Shown here: in pieces, positions 35,550 through 44,092 of the stretch
How the letters are laid out: each line of letters opens with the position of its first letter
How positions within the stretch are numbered: the first letter of the stretch is position 1
Assembly: GCF_001747105.1 (NCBI RefSeq)
Contig: NZ_MDGQ01000005.1
Coordinates: 620,001-684,000, forward strand
Length of the DNA stretch: 64,000 nucleotides
Reading direction: 5' to 3'
Source: Roseivirga misakiensis
GTDB taxonomy: Bacteria > Bacteroidota > Bacteroidia > Cytophagales > Cyclobacteriaceae
The notes under the pieces: generated by a model
What the model was told of the DNA's origin: nothing
Seen by the model: the letters and a program-made list of their open reading frames with translations, nothing else
Database searches by the model: none
Made by a program: the position numbers and the translations under genes

Positions 35550-36291
35550 GGACATAGAAAAGCTCATTGAGCAATATTATAACGGGGATACTTCTCTTGA
35601 AGAAGAATTGCAACTCCAAACTTTCTTTGAAGGAGAGGATATTCCCGACCATTTAAAGTCATATCAAGATCAATTCTTGGCAATGACCTATATGAACAGT
35701 GTAAAAAGTGAGTTGAGCGAAGACGACCTTTTTGCAAAACTGGAAAATGATACTCCAGTTGTAGCGATGAAACCCTCAAACCGTATTTGGTTCTACCGAA
35801 TAGCGGCAGGTGTAGCACTTGTTTTATCTGGTGTTTGGTTTGGCAATCAGTTACGGCCAAATGATGGAATGGAGAAAATGCAAGCACAACTGGACGAAAT
35901 GAAGTCGCTTATGTTCAGCCAGTTAGAAAGTAGTTCAGCGAGTGGTAGGTTACAGGCTGTAAGTAGTTCAATGGCTTTTGAAGAAGCCGATGAAGAAACG
36001 GTTGACGTGCTAATTGCCACTCTCAAAAATGATGAGAGTATGCATGTTCGCTCTAAGGCAGCCAGTGCATTGACCAAGTTTGGCTCAAATAAGAAAGCAA
36101 GGGAAGCACTCAGAGATGCCTTGTTACAAGAACTCGAACCAGCTGTTCAAATCACGCTAATAGACTGTCTGGTTTCATTAAAAGAAAAGTCATCGATAGA
36201 AACTTTTCAGCAACTGAGTAATGATGAAAAAGTACTAAAAGAAGTAAAAGAAGAGGCTTATCTGGGCATATTCCGACTCAAAGAATTATAA
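35536..36291 (+). CDS. putative membrane anti-sigma factor with HEAT-repeat periplasmic domain
   Basis: A 251-residue protein. The cytosolic N-terminus (IEKLIEQYYNGDTSLEEELQLQTFF) has the pattern of anti-sigma proteins that follow ECF genes in Bacteroidota. One membrane segment lies near 85-103 (FYRIAAGVALVLSGVWFG), then a short coiled coil (MEKMQAQLDEMKSLMF). HEAT-type helical pairs fill about 135-250 (ETVDVLIATLKNDESMHVRSKAASALTKFG). The 14-base overlap with the sigma gene supports pairing. A HEAT domain as sensor is less common than a beta-rich or zinc-finger one. The anti-sigma role is inferred from position. Confidence 0.65.
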   Translation: MKGYKDIEKLIEQYYNGDTSLEEELQLQTFFEGEDIPDHLKSYQDQFLAMTYMNSVKSELSEDDLFAKLENDTPVVAMKPSNRIWFYRIAAGVALVLSGVWFGNQLRPNDGMEKMQAQLDEMKSLMFSQLESSSASGRLQAVSSSMAFEEADEETVDVLIATLKNDESMHVRSKAASALTKFGSNKKAREALRDALLQELEPAVQITLIDCLVSLKEKSSIETFQQLSNDEKVLKEVKEEAYLGIFRLKEL

Positions 36292-36356
36292 ACAACAAGT
36301 GGATTGATCTCCACAAAACTTAACTCAAAATATTAAAGAAGATTAAACAAACGAAA

Positions 36357-37133
36357 ATGAAAAAGTTAAACATAAAACTAAGCTTAATCGCATTCGCATT
36401 GATCCTATCAACTGGATTACTGGCACAAGAATATGAAGTTGAGATAGGCAATTCATCGGCCACAACGGTGATCATAAAAGAAGTCAATAGAGTAACTGTT
36501 GAAGCTTATGATGGGAAATCTATTGTGATGATGAACAGTAAAGGTACTTCGCGTCCCAAAAGGGCGGAAGGTCTCAAAGCCTTGAGCGCTAGAGGTGAAG
36601 ACAACACTAATATTGGTCTCAATGTCCAAAAAAGCGGAAATGAAGTTACGATCATACAAGCTGCTCGGAGAGTGGAAGGAAAATATACCATTAAAGTGCC
36701 CAAAGATGTAAAGGTTAAAATCCAGCATACAGGAAACTGGGAAGGTGGTAAAATTGAAGTGTATGGAGTTTCTGGTGAAGTTGAAGTTTCGGGAAGGCAC
36801 AATGCTGTACACCTAGAAAACGTAACAGGTCCTGCATTAGTCAATACAGTGCACGGCGCTGTAACGGCAATTTTCTCAGAATTTAGCCAGTCTGGTCCAA
36901 CTTCTTTAGTCTCAGTTTACTCCTCAGTGGATGTGACACTCCCGAGCAAATCAAAGGCAGACATTACCATCAGAACTCCTTACGGTGAGGCTTATTCTGA
37001 TTTGGAAATAGCATTTGATAAAACGGAAGATATGCGCAAAGTGAGCTCCACAGTGAAAGGTTCAATCAATGGTGGTGGTGTTGGACTAGAGATTAAATCC
37101 AACCACGGAAATGCCTACTTGAGAAAGAAGTAA
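36357..37133 (+). CDS. secreted beta-helix-like protein (DUF4097/adhesin-type), first of three
   Basis: A 258-residue protein with a signal peptide (1-23, ending LLAQ). The mature part is a chain of short beta strands (VEVSGRHNAVHLENVTGPALVNTVHGAVTAIF) of the DUF4097/head-GIN kind, which form solenoid-like sheets. It ends in KSNHGNAYLRKK. The next two genes end in matching motifs (GNVFLRKN, SNIYLKKG). It follows the sigma and anti-sigma pair by 65 bases and is probably in its regulon. Role unknown. Confidence 0.65.
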   Translation: MKKLNIKLSLIAFALILSTGLLAQEYEVEIGNSSATTVIIKEVNRVTVEAYDGKSIVMMNSKGTSRPKRAEGLKALSARGEDNTNIGLNVQKSGNEVTIIQAARRVEGKYTIKVPKDVKVKIQHTGNWEGGKIEVYGVSGEVEVSGRHNAVHLENVTGPALVNTVHGAVTAIFSEFSQSGPTSLVSVYSSVDVTLPSKSKADITIRTPYGEAYSDLEIAFDKTEDMRKVSSTVKGSINGGGVGLEIKSNHGNAYLRKK

Positions 37134-37204
37134 ACTAATGATAAGCATGCCTTGAGTAGCTAGAGAAATCAAACTCGGGGCATGTTTTACAAAACTCAAA
37201 TCAT

Positions 37205-37933
37205 ATGAAAAGGTCAATCATAACAACACTTTTTATGCTCTTTGTGATCATTGGTCAGGCACAAGAGCAGTCCACAAAATCCTTTCCGCTTAAAAGCGCT
37301 AAAGAGGTCTCTTTAGACTTCGAATACCCTCAAATAGTAAAGATTAAGACTTGGGATAAAGATGAGGTACAAGTCATTTCAAAACTTGATATAAATGAGG
37401 GAAAGGATAATGACAATTTTACACTGCGGTCGACGTCAGAAGGAGGCCGGCTTACTATTTCTTCAAAACTTACAGGTCTGAGTAAGTATGATGGTGTCTA
37501 TATGAGTAGTAGCGATGATTATGAAGATCATAAGCAGAAGGTTTTCAAAAATGGAAAAAGAGTAGATCAAGGCAATGGTAATAGAAATAAAGGAGTAGAA
37601 ATATTTATTGTGGTTGAAGTGACTGTTCCGAAAAACCGTCCGCTTACTATCACAGCAAAATATGGATTGGTCGAAGTTGTCGATTTACCCATTGAACTTT
37701 TTGTCGATGCACATTTTGGTGGGGCTGACCTCACCATCAAAGAAAATAACATCGGTTTTCTCACGGTGTCTTCTTCATGGGGGCAATTATTTTCTGACTT
37801 GAATAGTGATTTTAATATCAAGGGCAACGATATGCCTGGTAAGAAAATGATCGCTGAGTTATCGACTAAGAAAAATGGCAATAAGGTAAATGTCGAAACG
37901 CGGTTTGGTAATGTGTTTCTCCGTAAAAATTAA
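37205..37933 (+). CDS. secreted beta-helix-like protein (DUF4097/adhesin-type), second of three
   Basis: A 242-residue paralog of its neighbours: signal peptide to about residue 19 (IIGQAQ), then FEYPQIVKIKTWDKDEVQVISKLDI, shared with the third protein (TWDKDEVQVKV). An inserted charged loop lies near 95-130 (SSDDYEDHKQKVF). The solenoid-like part ends in VETRFGNVFLRKN. It is separated by four bases or fewer from the third gene and by 71 from the first. No enzymatic motif is seen, so it is probably a structural or adhesive periplasmic or surface protein. Confidence 0.65.
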   Translation: MKRSIITTLFMLFVIIGQAQEQSTKSFPLKSAKEVSLDFEYPQIVKIKTWDKDEVQVISKLDINEGKDNDNFTLRSTSEGGRLTISSKLTGLSKYDGVYMSSSDDYEDHKQKVFKNGKRVDQGNGNRNKGVEIFIVVEVTVPKNRPLTITAKYGLVEVVDLPIELFVDAHFGGADLTIKENNIGFLTVSSSWGQLFSDLNSDFNIKGNDMPGKKMIAELSTKKNGNKVNVETRFGNVFLRKN

Positions 37934-37936
37934 GCG

Positions 37937-38623
37937 ATGAGAAATATAATTGTGCTTTTACTAATGATTATGAGTAGCGCTCTTATTGCTCAAGTAGATC
38001 ATTTAGAGAAAACGTTGCCACTAGATGGCCGTCGAGTACGGATTGATGTTGATTTAGCCACTAATGTGACGATCGGTACGTGGGATAAGGATGAGGTACA
38101 GGTCAAGGTTACTTATGAAATAAATGGAGGAGCGCTGAACAAGGCAGTTCAAATAGATCTGGAAGAATTAAAGAGTCGTATTGAGCTTGACCTTGAAATT
38201 GATATGGACATGATCAATGATTCTGATTATGAGAGCTGTGAAGGTGATAATTCGCACACTTGGGGTAATAGAAACAACAATAAAATTTGCTCAGACATCG
38301 TCGTTGAAGTGCTTTTGCCTCAGAAAACGGAGGTAGAAATAGAAACGGTTATTGCCGATGTTGAAATAAGGGGAGTCTTTGAAGAAATGGATGTGAAAAC
38401 GGTCACGGGCGATATCAATATTACATGGCCCGAGAAGAAAGGCGCAGAGATAGAACTAAAGACGGTAAACGGTGACATTTACACGAACTTCGATTTAAGT
38501 GCTATTCAAGATAGAGGCTTGCCGATGATAAGTAGCCATAAAATCTCGACTACCCATAAATCAGGCGAAAGTTACCTTAGACTTGAAACAGTTACGAGTA
38601 ACATCTACTTGAAAAAGGGGTGA
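37937..38623 (+). CDS. secreted beta-helix-like protein (DUF4097/adhesin-type), third of three
   Basis: A 228-residue protein with a signal peptide (1-19, ending LIAQ) and the shared TWDKDEVQV strand near residue 55. Regular DUF4097-style rungs follow (VEIETVIADVEIRGVFEEMDVKTVTGDINI), ending in TVTSNIYLKKG. A two-cysteine, acidic loop (DYESCEGDNSHTWG, with a second Cys in NKICSDI) may form a disulfide, consistent with export. Three bases separate it from the second paralog. Confidence 0.68.
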   Translation: MRNIIVLLLMIMSSALIAQVDHLEKTLPLDGRRVRIDVDLATNVTIGTWDKDEVQVKVTYEINGGALNKAVQIDLEELKSRIELDLEIDMDMINDSDYESCEGDNSHTWGNRNNNKICSDIVVEVLLPQKTEVEIETVIADVEIRGVFEEMDVKTVTGDINITWPEKKGAEIELKTVNGDIYTNFDLSAIQDRGLPMISSHKISTTHKSGESYLRLETVTSNIYLKKG

Positions 38624-38725
38624 ATAAAGCGTGAAAACTGTTAATTACCCTTAATGTCTGTTAATTCTGAGGGTGATATGCAACATTTTTCGATTAGAAC
38701 GCATCTGTAATATAGAGCAAGCGAA

Positions 38726-38755
38726 ACTTCAGTAACCTTTTACAAAAGCTGAAGT
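38726..38755 (+). other. stem-loop in the leader of the small PspC-N-like gene
   Basis: ACTTCAG (38726-38732) pairs with CTGAAGT (38749-38755), and an inner CTTTT pairs with AAAAG around a two-base AC turn. It ends 23 bases before the ATG at 38779. It has no T run, so a leader structure is likelier than a terminator. Confidence 0.35.
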
Positions 38756-38778
38756 CTAATAAGAAAAAGAAGAACAAG

Positions 38779-39051
38779 ATGTTTACCCAACCCACACTTT
38801 ACCTCGGAACCATGGACGGCCAACACAAGATTACCATCAGCGGTGTCGTTTTCTATATTGAATCAGAATGCCGCAAACTATTGACAGATCATTTAAACAT
38901 AATTTATCGGAATAGCTCGAGGGCTAAGAGTGAGGCGGTAGATGAAAGGATGGCCGAATTATTATTAGATGAATTGAAAGAAGAGGGTAAGCAGATCATA
39001 TCAAATAAAGAGGTAGTCCACTTTATAGAAAGAACAAGAAATTTAAGGTAA
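38779..39051 (+). CDS. free-standing domain resembling the N-terminus of Bacteroidota PspC proteins
   Basis: A 90-residue cytosolic protein. The segment ITISGVVFYIESECRKLLTDHL followed by DERMAELLLDEL and an ISNKEVVHFIE end matches the pattern of the region before the PspC domain in larger Bacteroidota PspC proteins (a strand, a helix, then an acidic Asp/Glu-Ala-Arg-like helix). Here it stands alone without PspC or membrane segments. It has a terminator and follows the sigma-factor operon by 155 bases. Function unknown; a partner-binding regulatory domain is plausible. Confidence 0.55.
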   Translation: MFTQPTLYLGTMDGQHKITISGVVFYIESECRKLLTDHLNIIYRNSSRAKSEAVDERMAELLLDELKEEGKQIISNKEVVHFIERTRNLR

Positions 39052-39099
39052 CCTGATTAATTGGTTTGAGGTAATTAAAACAGGTGTTTTCTATCCAGG

Positions 39100-39130
39100 T
39101 CCCGACAAAGGTTTGTCGGGATCTTTTTTT
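39100..39130 (+). terminator. rho-independent terminator
   Basis: TCCCGACAAA and TTTGTCGGGA (39100-39109 and 39112-39121) form a perfect 10-base stem on a two-base turn, followed by seven T (39124-39130). It ends the transcript of the 38779 gene. Confidence 0.9.
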
Positions 39131-39268
39131 GCTAGATAGGGAAGGCAATTCTCGATTACGCTAATTAAATAATTGGTTTTATCTATAATATGACCGTTGG
39201 TGAGCTATTTATATTGAGAAAACGAGAATAGTTCTTTAATTGAGCACTATAAACTATTGGATTAGCTT

Positions 39269-40492
39269 ATGACCAAAAGAAGGGAATTCATTAAGAAGTC
39301 AGCATTAGCTTCATTAACCTCAATCATCGGAACAGAAATAGTTTTCGGTGAGAAAATGCTGGCCAAGTATTCGCCCATATTTCTGGAACAGAACGACCCA
39401 CAGACCCTATTCAATAAGCATAAGGAAATGACCACGCTGAACGATCGGCCCTGGAATATTGAAGCAAAAGCGCATTTGTTGGACGACTTAGTAACCCCTG
39501 AAGACCGAATGTTTATTCGTAACAATGGAGTTATTCCCAAAAATATCGATGCCAATAACTGGAAACTTACTATTGAGGGAGAATCGGCGAAAGCCACCAA
39601 AACATACACGCTATCTGATCTTAAGAACAACTTCAAATCCCATACTTATCAGTTGACGCTCGAATGTGGGGGTAATGGTCGCAGTGAATTTAACCCTCCA
39701 GCTAAAGGAAACCAATGGACTGTTGGAGCGGTTTCGAGTGCGAAATGGACTGGAGTTCGTTTAAAAGACTTGTTAACGGACGTTGGCGTGAAAGCGGATG
39801 CGGTTTACATTGGCTATTATGGAAAAGACACACACCTGAGTGGTGATCCTAGTAAAGTAGTGATTTCTAGAGGCGTACCGATTGCTAAAGCCATGCAAGA
39901 CGAAACCCTCATTGCCTATCAAATGAATGGTAAAGATATACCGTTAGCTCACGGTTATCCATTGCGACTAATCGCTGGAGGTTACCCCGCTTCGGCTTCG
40001 GGAAAATGGATCGATCGACTAGTAGTCCGTAATATCGTTCATGATGGACCCAAAATGACTGGTACAGCTTATCGCGTTCCATGCGAAGCAGTTGCCCCAG
40101 GAACTGAAGTCCCAGAAGATCAGATGTGTATCATTGAGTCTATGCCAGTAAAATCTTTGGTGACTTACCCTAAATCTGGAGCACTCATCAAATTGGGCAA
40201 TAGTTTTGAAGTAAGAGGGAAAGCTTGGGCTGGTGAGCTCAGCGTAAAAGAAGTGCACATATCGATAGATTTTGGTGCGACTTGGCAAAAAGCTAAGTTA
40301 AGTCCACCAGCCAATCGATTGGCATGGCAACCATGGTCCGTGAACGTTGAGCTTCCTAAAAAGGGATATTATGAAGTCTGGGCGAAGGCTACCGACAGTG
40401 AAGGAACATCTCAGCCTATGGTAGTACCGGGGTGGAACCCGAAAGGATATTTGAATAATGCTTGCCACCGAATAGCCGTGAAAGCCGTATGA
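39269..40492 (+). CDS. sorA: molybdopterin sulfite oxidase/dehydrogenase catalytic subunit
   Basis: A 407-residue enzyme of the sulfite oxidase family. An N-terminal twin-arginine signal (TKRREFIKKSALAS) implies export with cofactor already bound. The Moco-ligating cysteine is Cys133 in LTLECGGNGRSEF, followed by SAKWTGVRLKDLL. A C-terminal Mo-co dimerisation domain starts near residue 290 (GNSFEVRGKAWAGELSVKEV). No heme domain is present, as in SorA. The next gene overlaps by four bases (ATGA) and encodes a c-type cytochrome, the expected electron acceptor. The symbol is assigned by architecture and pairing. Confidence 0.85.
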   Translation: MTKRREFIKKSALASLTSIIGTEIVFGEKMLAKYSPIFLEQNDPQTLFNKHKEMTTLNDRPWNIEAKAHLLDDLVTPEDRMFIRNNGVIPKNIDANNWKLTIEGESAKATKTYTLSDLKNNFKSHTYQLTLECGGNGRSEFNPPAKGNQWTVGAVSSAKWTGVRLKDLLTDVGVKADAVYIGYYGKDTHLSGDPSKVVISRGVPIAKAMQDETLIAYQMNGKDIPLAHGYPLRLIAGGYPASASGKWIDRLVVRNIVHDGPKMTGTAYRVPCEAVAPGTEVPEDQMCIIESMPVKSLVTYPKSGALIKLGNSFEVRGKAWAGELSVKEVHISIDFGATWQKAKLSPPANRLAWQPWSVNVELPKKGYYEVWAKATDSEGTSQPMVVPGWNPKGYLNNACHRIAVKAV

Positions 40493-40926
40493 CGCCAGAA
40501 GACTTTAAAGAAAGGTTTAGAAGTTTAAAATTGATGATTACCGCACTCATTGTGGTATTTACTATGGTTTTAGGGTTCGTGGGTTTACTGATCTATGATC
40601 CAAATTTCTTTGAAGAACGGAATACCGAGTTATCAGAAATATTGGCGGAAGGAACGGATGAGACGGGGTTTGTTGAGGGGGATTTTAAGATGCTCGTCGT
40701 AGCCAATTGTACGGCGTGTCACTCCGCCAAATTAGTAACCCAAAACCGCGCTTCTAAAGAAGGCTGGAAGAATATGATCCGATGGATGCAAGAAACCCAG
40801 AACCTTTGGGATCTGGGTGAAAATGAAGAAAAGATCCTCCAATATTTATCGACTCACTATGCACCGCAAGACCAAGGCCGTAGGGTGGGCTTAAAAGTAG
40901 AAAAGTGGTATCAGTTGGAAGATTAA
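40489..40926 (+). CDS. membrane-anchored monoheme cytochrome c, probable SorB-like partner
   Basis: 145 residues from the ATG at 40489, which overlaps the stop of the molybdoenzyme gene as ATGA; a longer reading to 40462 would run inside that gene. One N-terminal membrane segment (about 16-36) anchors a small heme domain with CTACH (Cys74, Cys77, His78) and methionines in NMIRWM as candidate axial ligands. It very probably accepts electrons from the sulfite-oxidising subunit and passes them to the respiratory chain. Confidence 0.83.
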   Translation: MTPEDFKERFRSLKLMITALIVVFTMVLGFVGLLIYDPNFFEERNTELSEILAEGTDETGFVEGDFKMLVVANCTACHSAKLVTQNRASKEGWKNMIRWMQETQNLWDLGENEEKILQYLSTHYAPQDQGRRVGLKVEKWYQLED

Positions 40927-41462
40927 TTGAGTCTGCTGAAAATGATGTTTATCTTAAGTGTACGCCAATCTTGGATTTCAAAGTCATAGTAATCTTTTGA
41001 AATGGTAGATTGAATCTTGCCTTGGTCGACAAGTTCTAAGCTTAAAACTTCGATAAACTCATTATCCGATGGCATGAGTTTAAATTCACTGTTATCGAAT
41101 TCGTACTGGTATCCCACGCTATTCTTAGCGTATTCAACATAACCATCCGGTTGGCTGGGGTAATCAAATGAAAGATTTGGCTCTGGAAAATAAATGGAAA
41201 TGAGTTTAAACTCTGTGTCATTGGTGGCGTTCGGCCTAATCTCAAGGTCATAAGATTGGTCGTTGAAATAATCGACGATTTCTGATTTCAAATCTGTCGA
41301 TTTCTCATCATCTCCATTAAGATCAACAGCGACAGCTGAGGTCATTGATTCGATGGAGTAAAAACCGCTTATGGTGTTAATGTCAACATCGGAGTCTTCA
41401 TTATCGCAAGATGTAAAAATGAGAATGGCGAAAAAAAATAGGGTGTGTTTGAAGATTTTCAT
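40923..41462 (-). CDS. lipoprotein of unknown function
   Basis: About 179 residues from the ATG at 41462; the longer ORF start at 41504 adds 14 residues that do not fit a signal peptide. The signal peptide ends in the lipobox IFTSC followed by an acidic DNEDSDVD stretch. The mature part is beta-rich, with FYSIESM near the start like lipocalin-like lipoproteins, but I cannot place it in a family. Convergent with the cytochrome gene (four-base overlap). Confidence 0.6.
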   Translation of the reverse strand: MKIFKHTLFFFAILIFTSCDNEDSDVDINTISGFYSIESMTSAVAVDLNGDDEKSTDLKSEIVDYFNDQSYDLEIRPNATNDTEFKLISIYFPEPNLSFDYPSQPDGYVEYAKNSVGYQYEFDNSEFKLMPSDNEFIEVLSLELVDQGKIQSTISKDYYDFEIQDWRTLKINIIFSRLN

Positions 41463-41519
41463 TGTGAGTTGTTTTACCCTTTCAAGCATCAAAAGTTGCG
41501 CCAAGTAACGGTCTTAAAA

Positions 41520-41708
41520 CTACCGTTCATCAACTTTTTTACTGGCCTTTATATCTTGGTAACCTTTAATGGCTATTCCTAAACTGGCAATACCTCCAAA
41601 CAATCCAATTTGCCAATTATCGCTAAAGGTTAATATCACCCCGGCGATAAAGCCCATGATGCCGATGACCAACCCAACGTTGGCACTACTCTTTTGTTTA
41701 TCGTTCAT
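41520..41708 (-). CDS. small two-helix membrane protein
   Basis: A 62-residue protein with two hydrophobic segments (VGLVIGIMGFIAGVILTF and IGLFGGIASLGIAIKG) joined by a short DNWQ turn. Termini are charged, with a Lys-rich tail. An opposite-strand ORF of similar size covers the same bases but looks less protein-like. No family recognised. Confidence 0.5.
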   Translation of the reverse strand: MNDKQKSSANVGLVIGIMGFIAGVILTFSDNWQIGLFGGIASLGIAIKGYQDIKASKKVDER

Positions 41709-41826
41709 TTGTCTCTTTTTGGTCGATACTGTCTTAATCTTTTTATGTCCTCTTGTACAATAACCTTCAAATGCTGGATCAGTTTAGGTTGGGCCTGTTT
41801 ATTGTCTCTTCACTAGAAGTGATCGC

Positions 41827-42792
41827 TTAGATACTTTTCTTGATCTCCTCGGCCAGTTGATAGACAGCCATAGCGTAAAGGTGACTGCGATTATACCGAG
41901 TGATTACGTAGAAATTGTAAAGACCAAACCAGTGTTCGGTATTTCCATCCTTATCGAAAATGAGCATGGTAGCAGGTAAATCGGCATTCAGGTTTTCAGC
42001 TGGTTTGAAGCCAATCGCGGTGTAATCGGAAACTTTATTCTTTGGTTTCGTCGATTGCTTTCTTAGACCAGTAATTTTTCTGGTCATTTCGGCCTTCGAG
42101 GTAATCGGCTGACCTTTTTTCCATCTGTGAACCTTTAGATAATTAGCTACACTGGCTATGGCATCTTCAGGACTTTCCATTAAGTCTCGTGTACCATTTT
42201 CCTCAAAACTTTTGGCGTAGGCGATATAACTACTTGGCATAAATTGGCTATAACCCATGGCGCCCGCGTAAGACCCTAAAATCTCAGTAGCTTCTAAGTT
42301 TTCGAGCTTTGAGAGTATTAAGAATTTACCCAATTCAGATTTAAAGAACTTGGCTCTTTTCGGGTAACCAAAGCCCAGCGTATATAGCGCATCCAGCACT
42401 TTGTAAGAGCCTTTGATTTTACCGAAATAAGTCTCTACACCAATAATTCCTAATATGATTTCAGCAGGTACACCCGTATCAGCACTTACCTTTTCTAGTG
42501 CTGTCTTATGCGTTTTGTAGAAAGCTACTCCAGCGTCGATTCGCCCTTGTTTAATGAAAATTTTTCGGTATCGTTCCCATGTCATGGTGCCTTCGGCAGG
42601 TCGAGTGATTTTCTCGATAATTTCACTTTGGTATTCGGCTTGATTCAAAATAGCCATCACTTCGTCCTTCGAAAACTGAGTTTCCTTTTTTACGAATTCC
42701 GAAGCAAATGCTTCGACGTCGGCCTTATCGATCTGTGAAAAAGAGGGGAGGCTCAGGAGAATTAGGAGTAGCGTTACTAAAGTCTTTTGCAT
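41827..42792 (-). CDS. mltB: lytic murein transglycosylase B family protein
   Basis: A 321-residue periplasmic muramidase of the SLT_2/MltB type, which cleaves peptidoglycan glycan strands leaving 1,6-anhydro ends. A signal peptide (1-20, FSQ) precedes the catalytic domain, with the catalytic Glu120 in GIIGVETYFGKIKG and the family segments YAGAMGYSQFMPSSYIAYAK and DAIASVANYLKVHRW. It lacks a lipobox, so it is likely soluble in the periplasm, unlike E. coli MltB. Confidence 0.88.
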   Translation of the reverse strand: MQKTLVTLLLILLSLPSFSQIDKADVEAFASEFVKKETQFSKDEVMAILNQAEYQSEIIEKITRPAEGTMTWERYRKIFIKQGRIDAGVAFYKTHKTALEKVSADTGVPAEIILGIIGVETYFGKIKGSYKVLDALYTLGFGYPKRAKFFKSELGKFLILSKLENLEATEILGSYAGAMGYSQFMPSSYIAYAKSFEENGTRDLMESPEDAIASVANYLKVHRWKKGQPITSKAEMTRKITGLRKQSTKPKNKVSDYTAIGFKPAENLNADLPATMLIFDKDGNTEHWFGLYNFYVITRYNRSHLYAMAVYQLAEEIKKSI

Positions 42793-42895
42793 GGGCGTGA
42801 ACTATGTATTTCAAATATAGAATACGATCGTAAACCACAAAGCGGTTCTTTGAAATACGATCATATTATCTTGATTTGTTTTCTATCTTTCAATC

Positions 42896-44074
42896 ATGTT
42901 TAGTGCCAAAGACATAGAACGCTTCAGGGAAGATACTGACGGAGTTCAAAAAGTTATTCATTTCAATAATGCGGGGAGTGCTTTGCCTGTAAATCAGGTA
43001 CGAGATGCTGTGGTAGACTACACCATAGAGGAAGCAACTTATGGTGGTTATGAAACGCATACCAAGCATTTTGATGTGTTGGAAGCAACATATGAGGCGA
43101 TCGCAAAACTCATTAAAGCCGATAAAGAAGAAATAGCGATCGTTGAAAACGCCACAGTTGCTTGGAATGCCGCTTTTCAGTCGATTGACTTTGAGGATGG
43201 GGATGAAATTATTACTAATCAATCGGATTATGCTAGCAATTATATCGCTTACCTGCATCACCGAAAGGATTTGACGGTAAAGGTCATTCCTAATTTGGAT
43301 AATGGTGATCCTGATCTAGAAGCTTTCGAAACGCTTATTGGTGAAAACACTAAACTCGTCTCCATCACGCATATGCCTACAAATGGTGGCCTAGTCTCTC
43401 CAGCAGAGGCAATTGGGGAAATCTGTAGACGGCATCAAATCCTATACTTGCTCGACGCGTGTCAATCGGTAGGGCAATATCCAATTGATGTAGAGGCGAT
43501 TGGCTGCGACTTTTTATCTGTTACAGGTCGTAAATATATTCGAGCACCCAGGGGTACAGGATTTCTTTACGTTCGAAAATCTACAATGCCGAAACTTAGA
43601 CCACTGACCTTGGATTTACATGCTGCGAATTGGACAGGCCCAGAAACCTATGAAATAAGGAGTGATGCTCGGAAGTTTGAAAACTGGGAAGGCAATCGTG
43701 CTGCACTTTTAGGGCTTAAAGTGGCTGTCGAATATATTTTGGAAATAGGGATAGATAAGATTTGGCACCGCGTTCAGTTTTTAGCGCAACAAGTAAGAGA
43801 AGGGTTGTCCAAAATCGAAGGTGTGAGGATTCATGATATTGGTACAGTTAGAAGCGGCATTGTCTCATTTACGGTTGACGGTAAATCAGCTGATGAAGTG
43901 AAAACTCTGCTTTTAGCACAAAACATAAATGTATCTTGGAACGGCGTGCCAAATACCTTTTTGGATATGACCGCACGCGGGCTGAAAGAGGTCATCCGGG
44001 CTTCTGTGCACTACTACAATACTGAAGAAGAAATTGAAACGTTTCTTGCTGCAATCCAGAAGCTAACAGATTGA
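42896..44074 (+). CDS. class V aminotransferase-fold PLP enzyme
   Basis: A 392-residue PLP enzyme of the aminotransferase class V/cysteine desulfurase fold. The cofactor aspartate is Asp187 (LYLLDACQSVGQ), and the Schiff-base lysine is Lys213 in SVTGRKYIRAPRGTGFLYV. The GRKYxRxPRGTG form and the FENWEGNRAALLGL motif point to the isopenicillin-N-epimerase-like or C-S-lyase branch rather than to IscS or SufS, and the mobile-loop cysteine of desulfurases is not evident. The substrate is unknown. It stands alone on the plus strand. Confidence 0.85.
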   Translation: MFSAKDIERFREDTDGVQKVIHFNNAGSALPVNQVRDAVVDYTIEEATYGGYETHTKHFDVLEATYEAIAKLIKADKEEIAIVENATVAWNAAFQSIDFEDGDEIITNQSDYASNYIAYLHHRKDLTVKVIPNLDNGDPDLEAFETLIGENTKLVSITHMPTNGGLVSPAEAIGEICRRHQILYLLDACQSVGQYPIDVEAIGCDFLSVTGRKYIRAPRGTGFLYVRKSTMPKLRPLTLDLHAANWTGPETYEIRSDARKFENWEGNRAALLGLKVAVEYILEIGIDKIWHRVQFLAQQVREGLSKIEGVRIHDIGTVRSGIVSFTVDGKSADEVKTLLLAQNINVSWNGVPNTFLDMTARGLKEVIRASVHYYNTEEEIETFLAAIQKLTD

Positions 44075-44092
44075 AAAAAATCCCTAGGTACT

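Noticed and set aside
41569-41763. 64-codon plus-strand frame opposite the two-helix membrane protein
   Set aside because: The minus-strand version has better charge distribution and clean helices; the plus-strand frame mirrors its hydrophobic codons.
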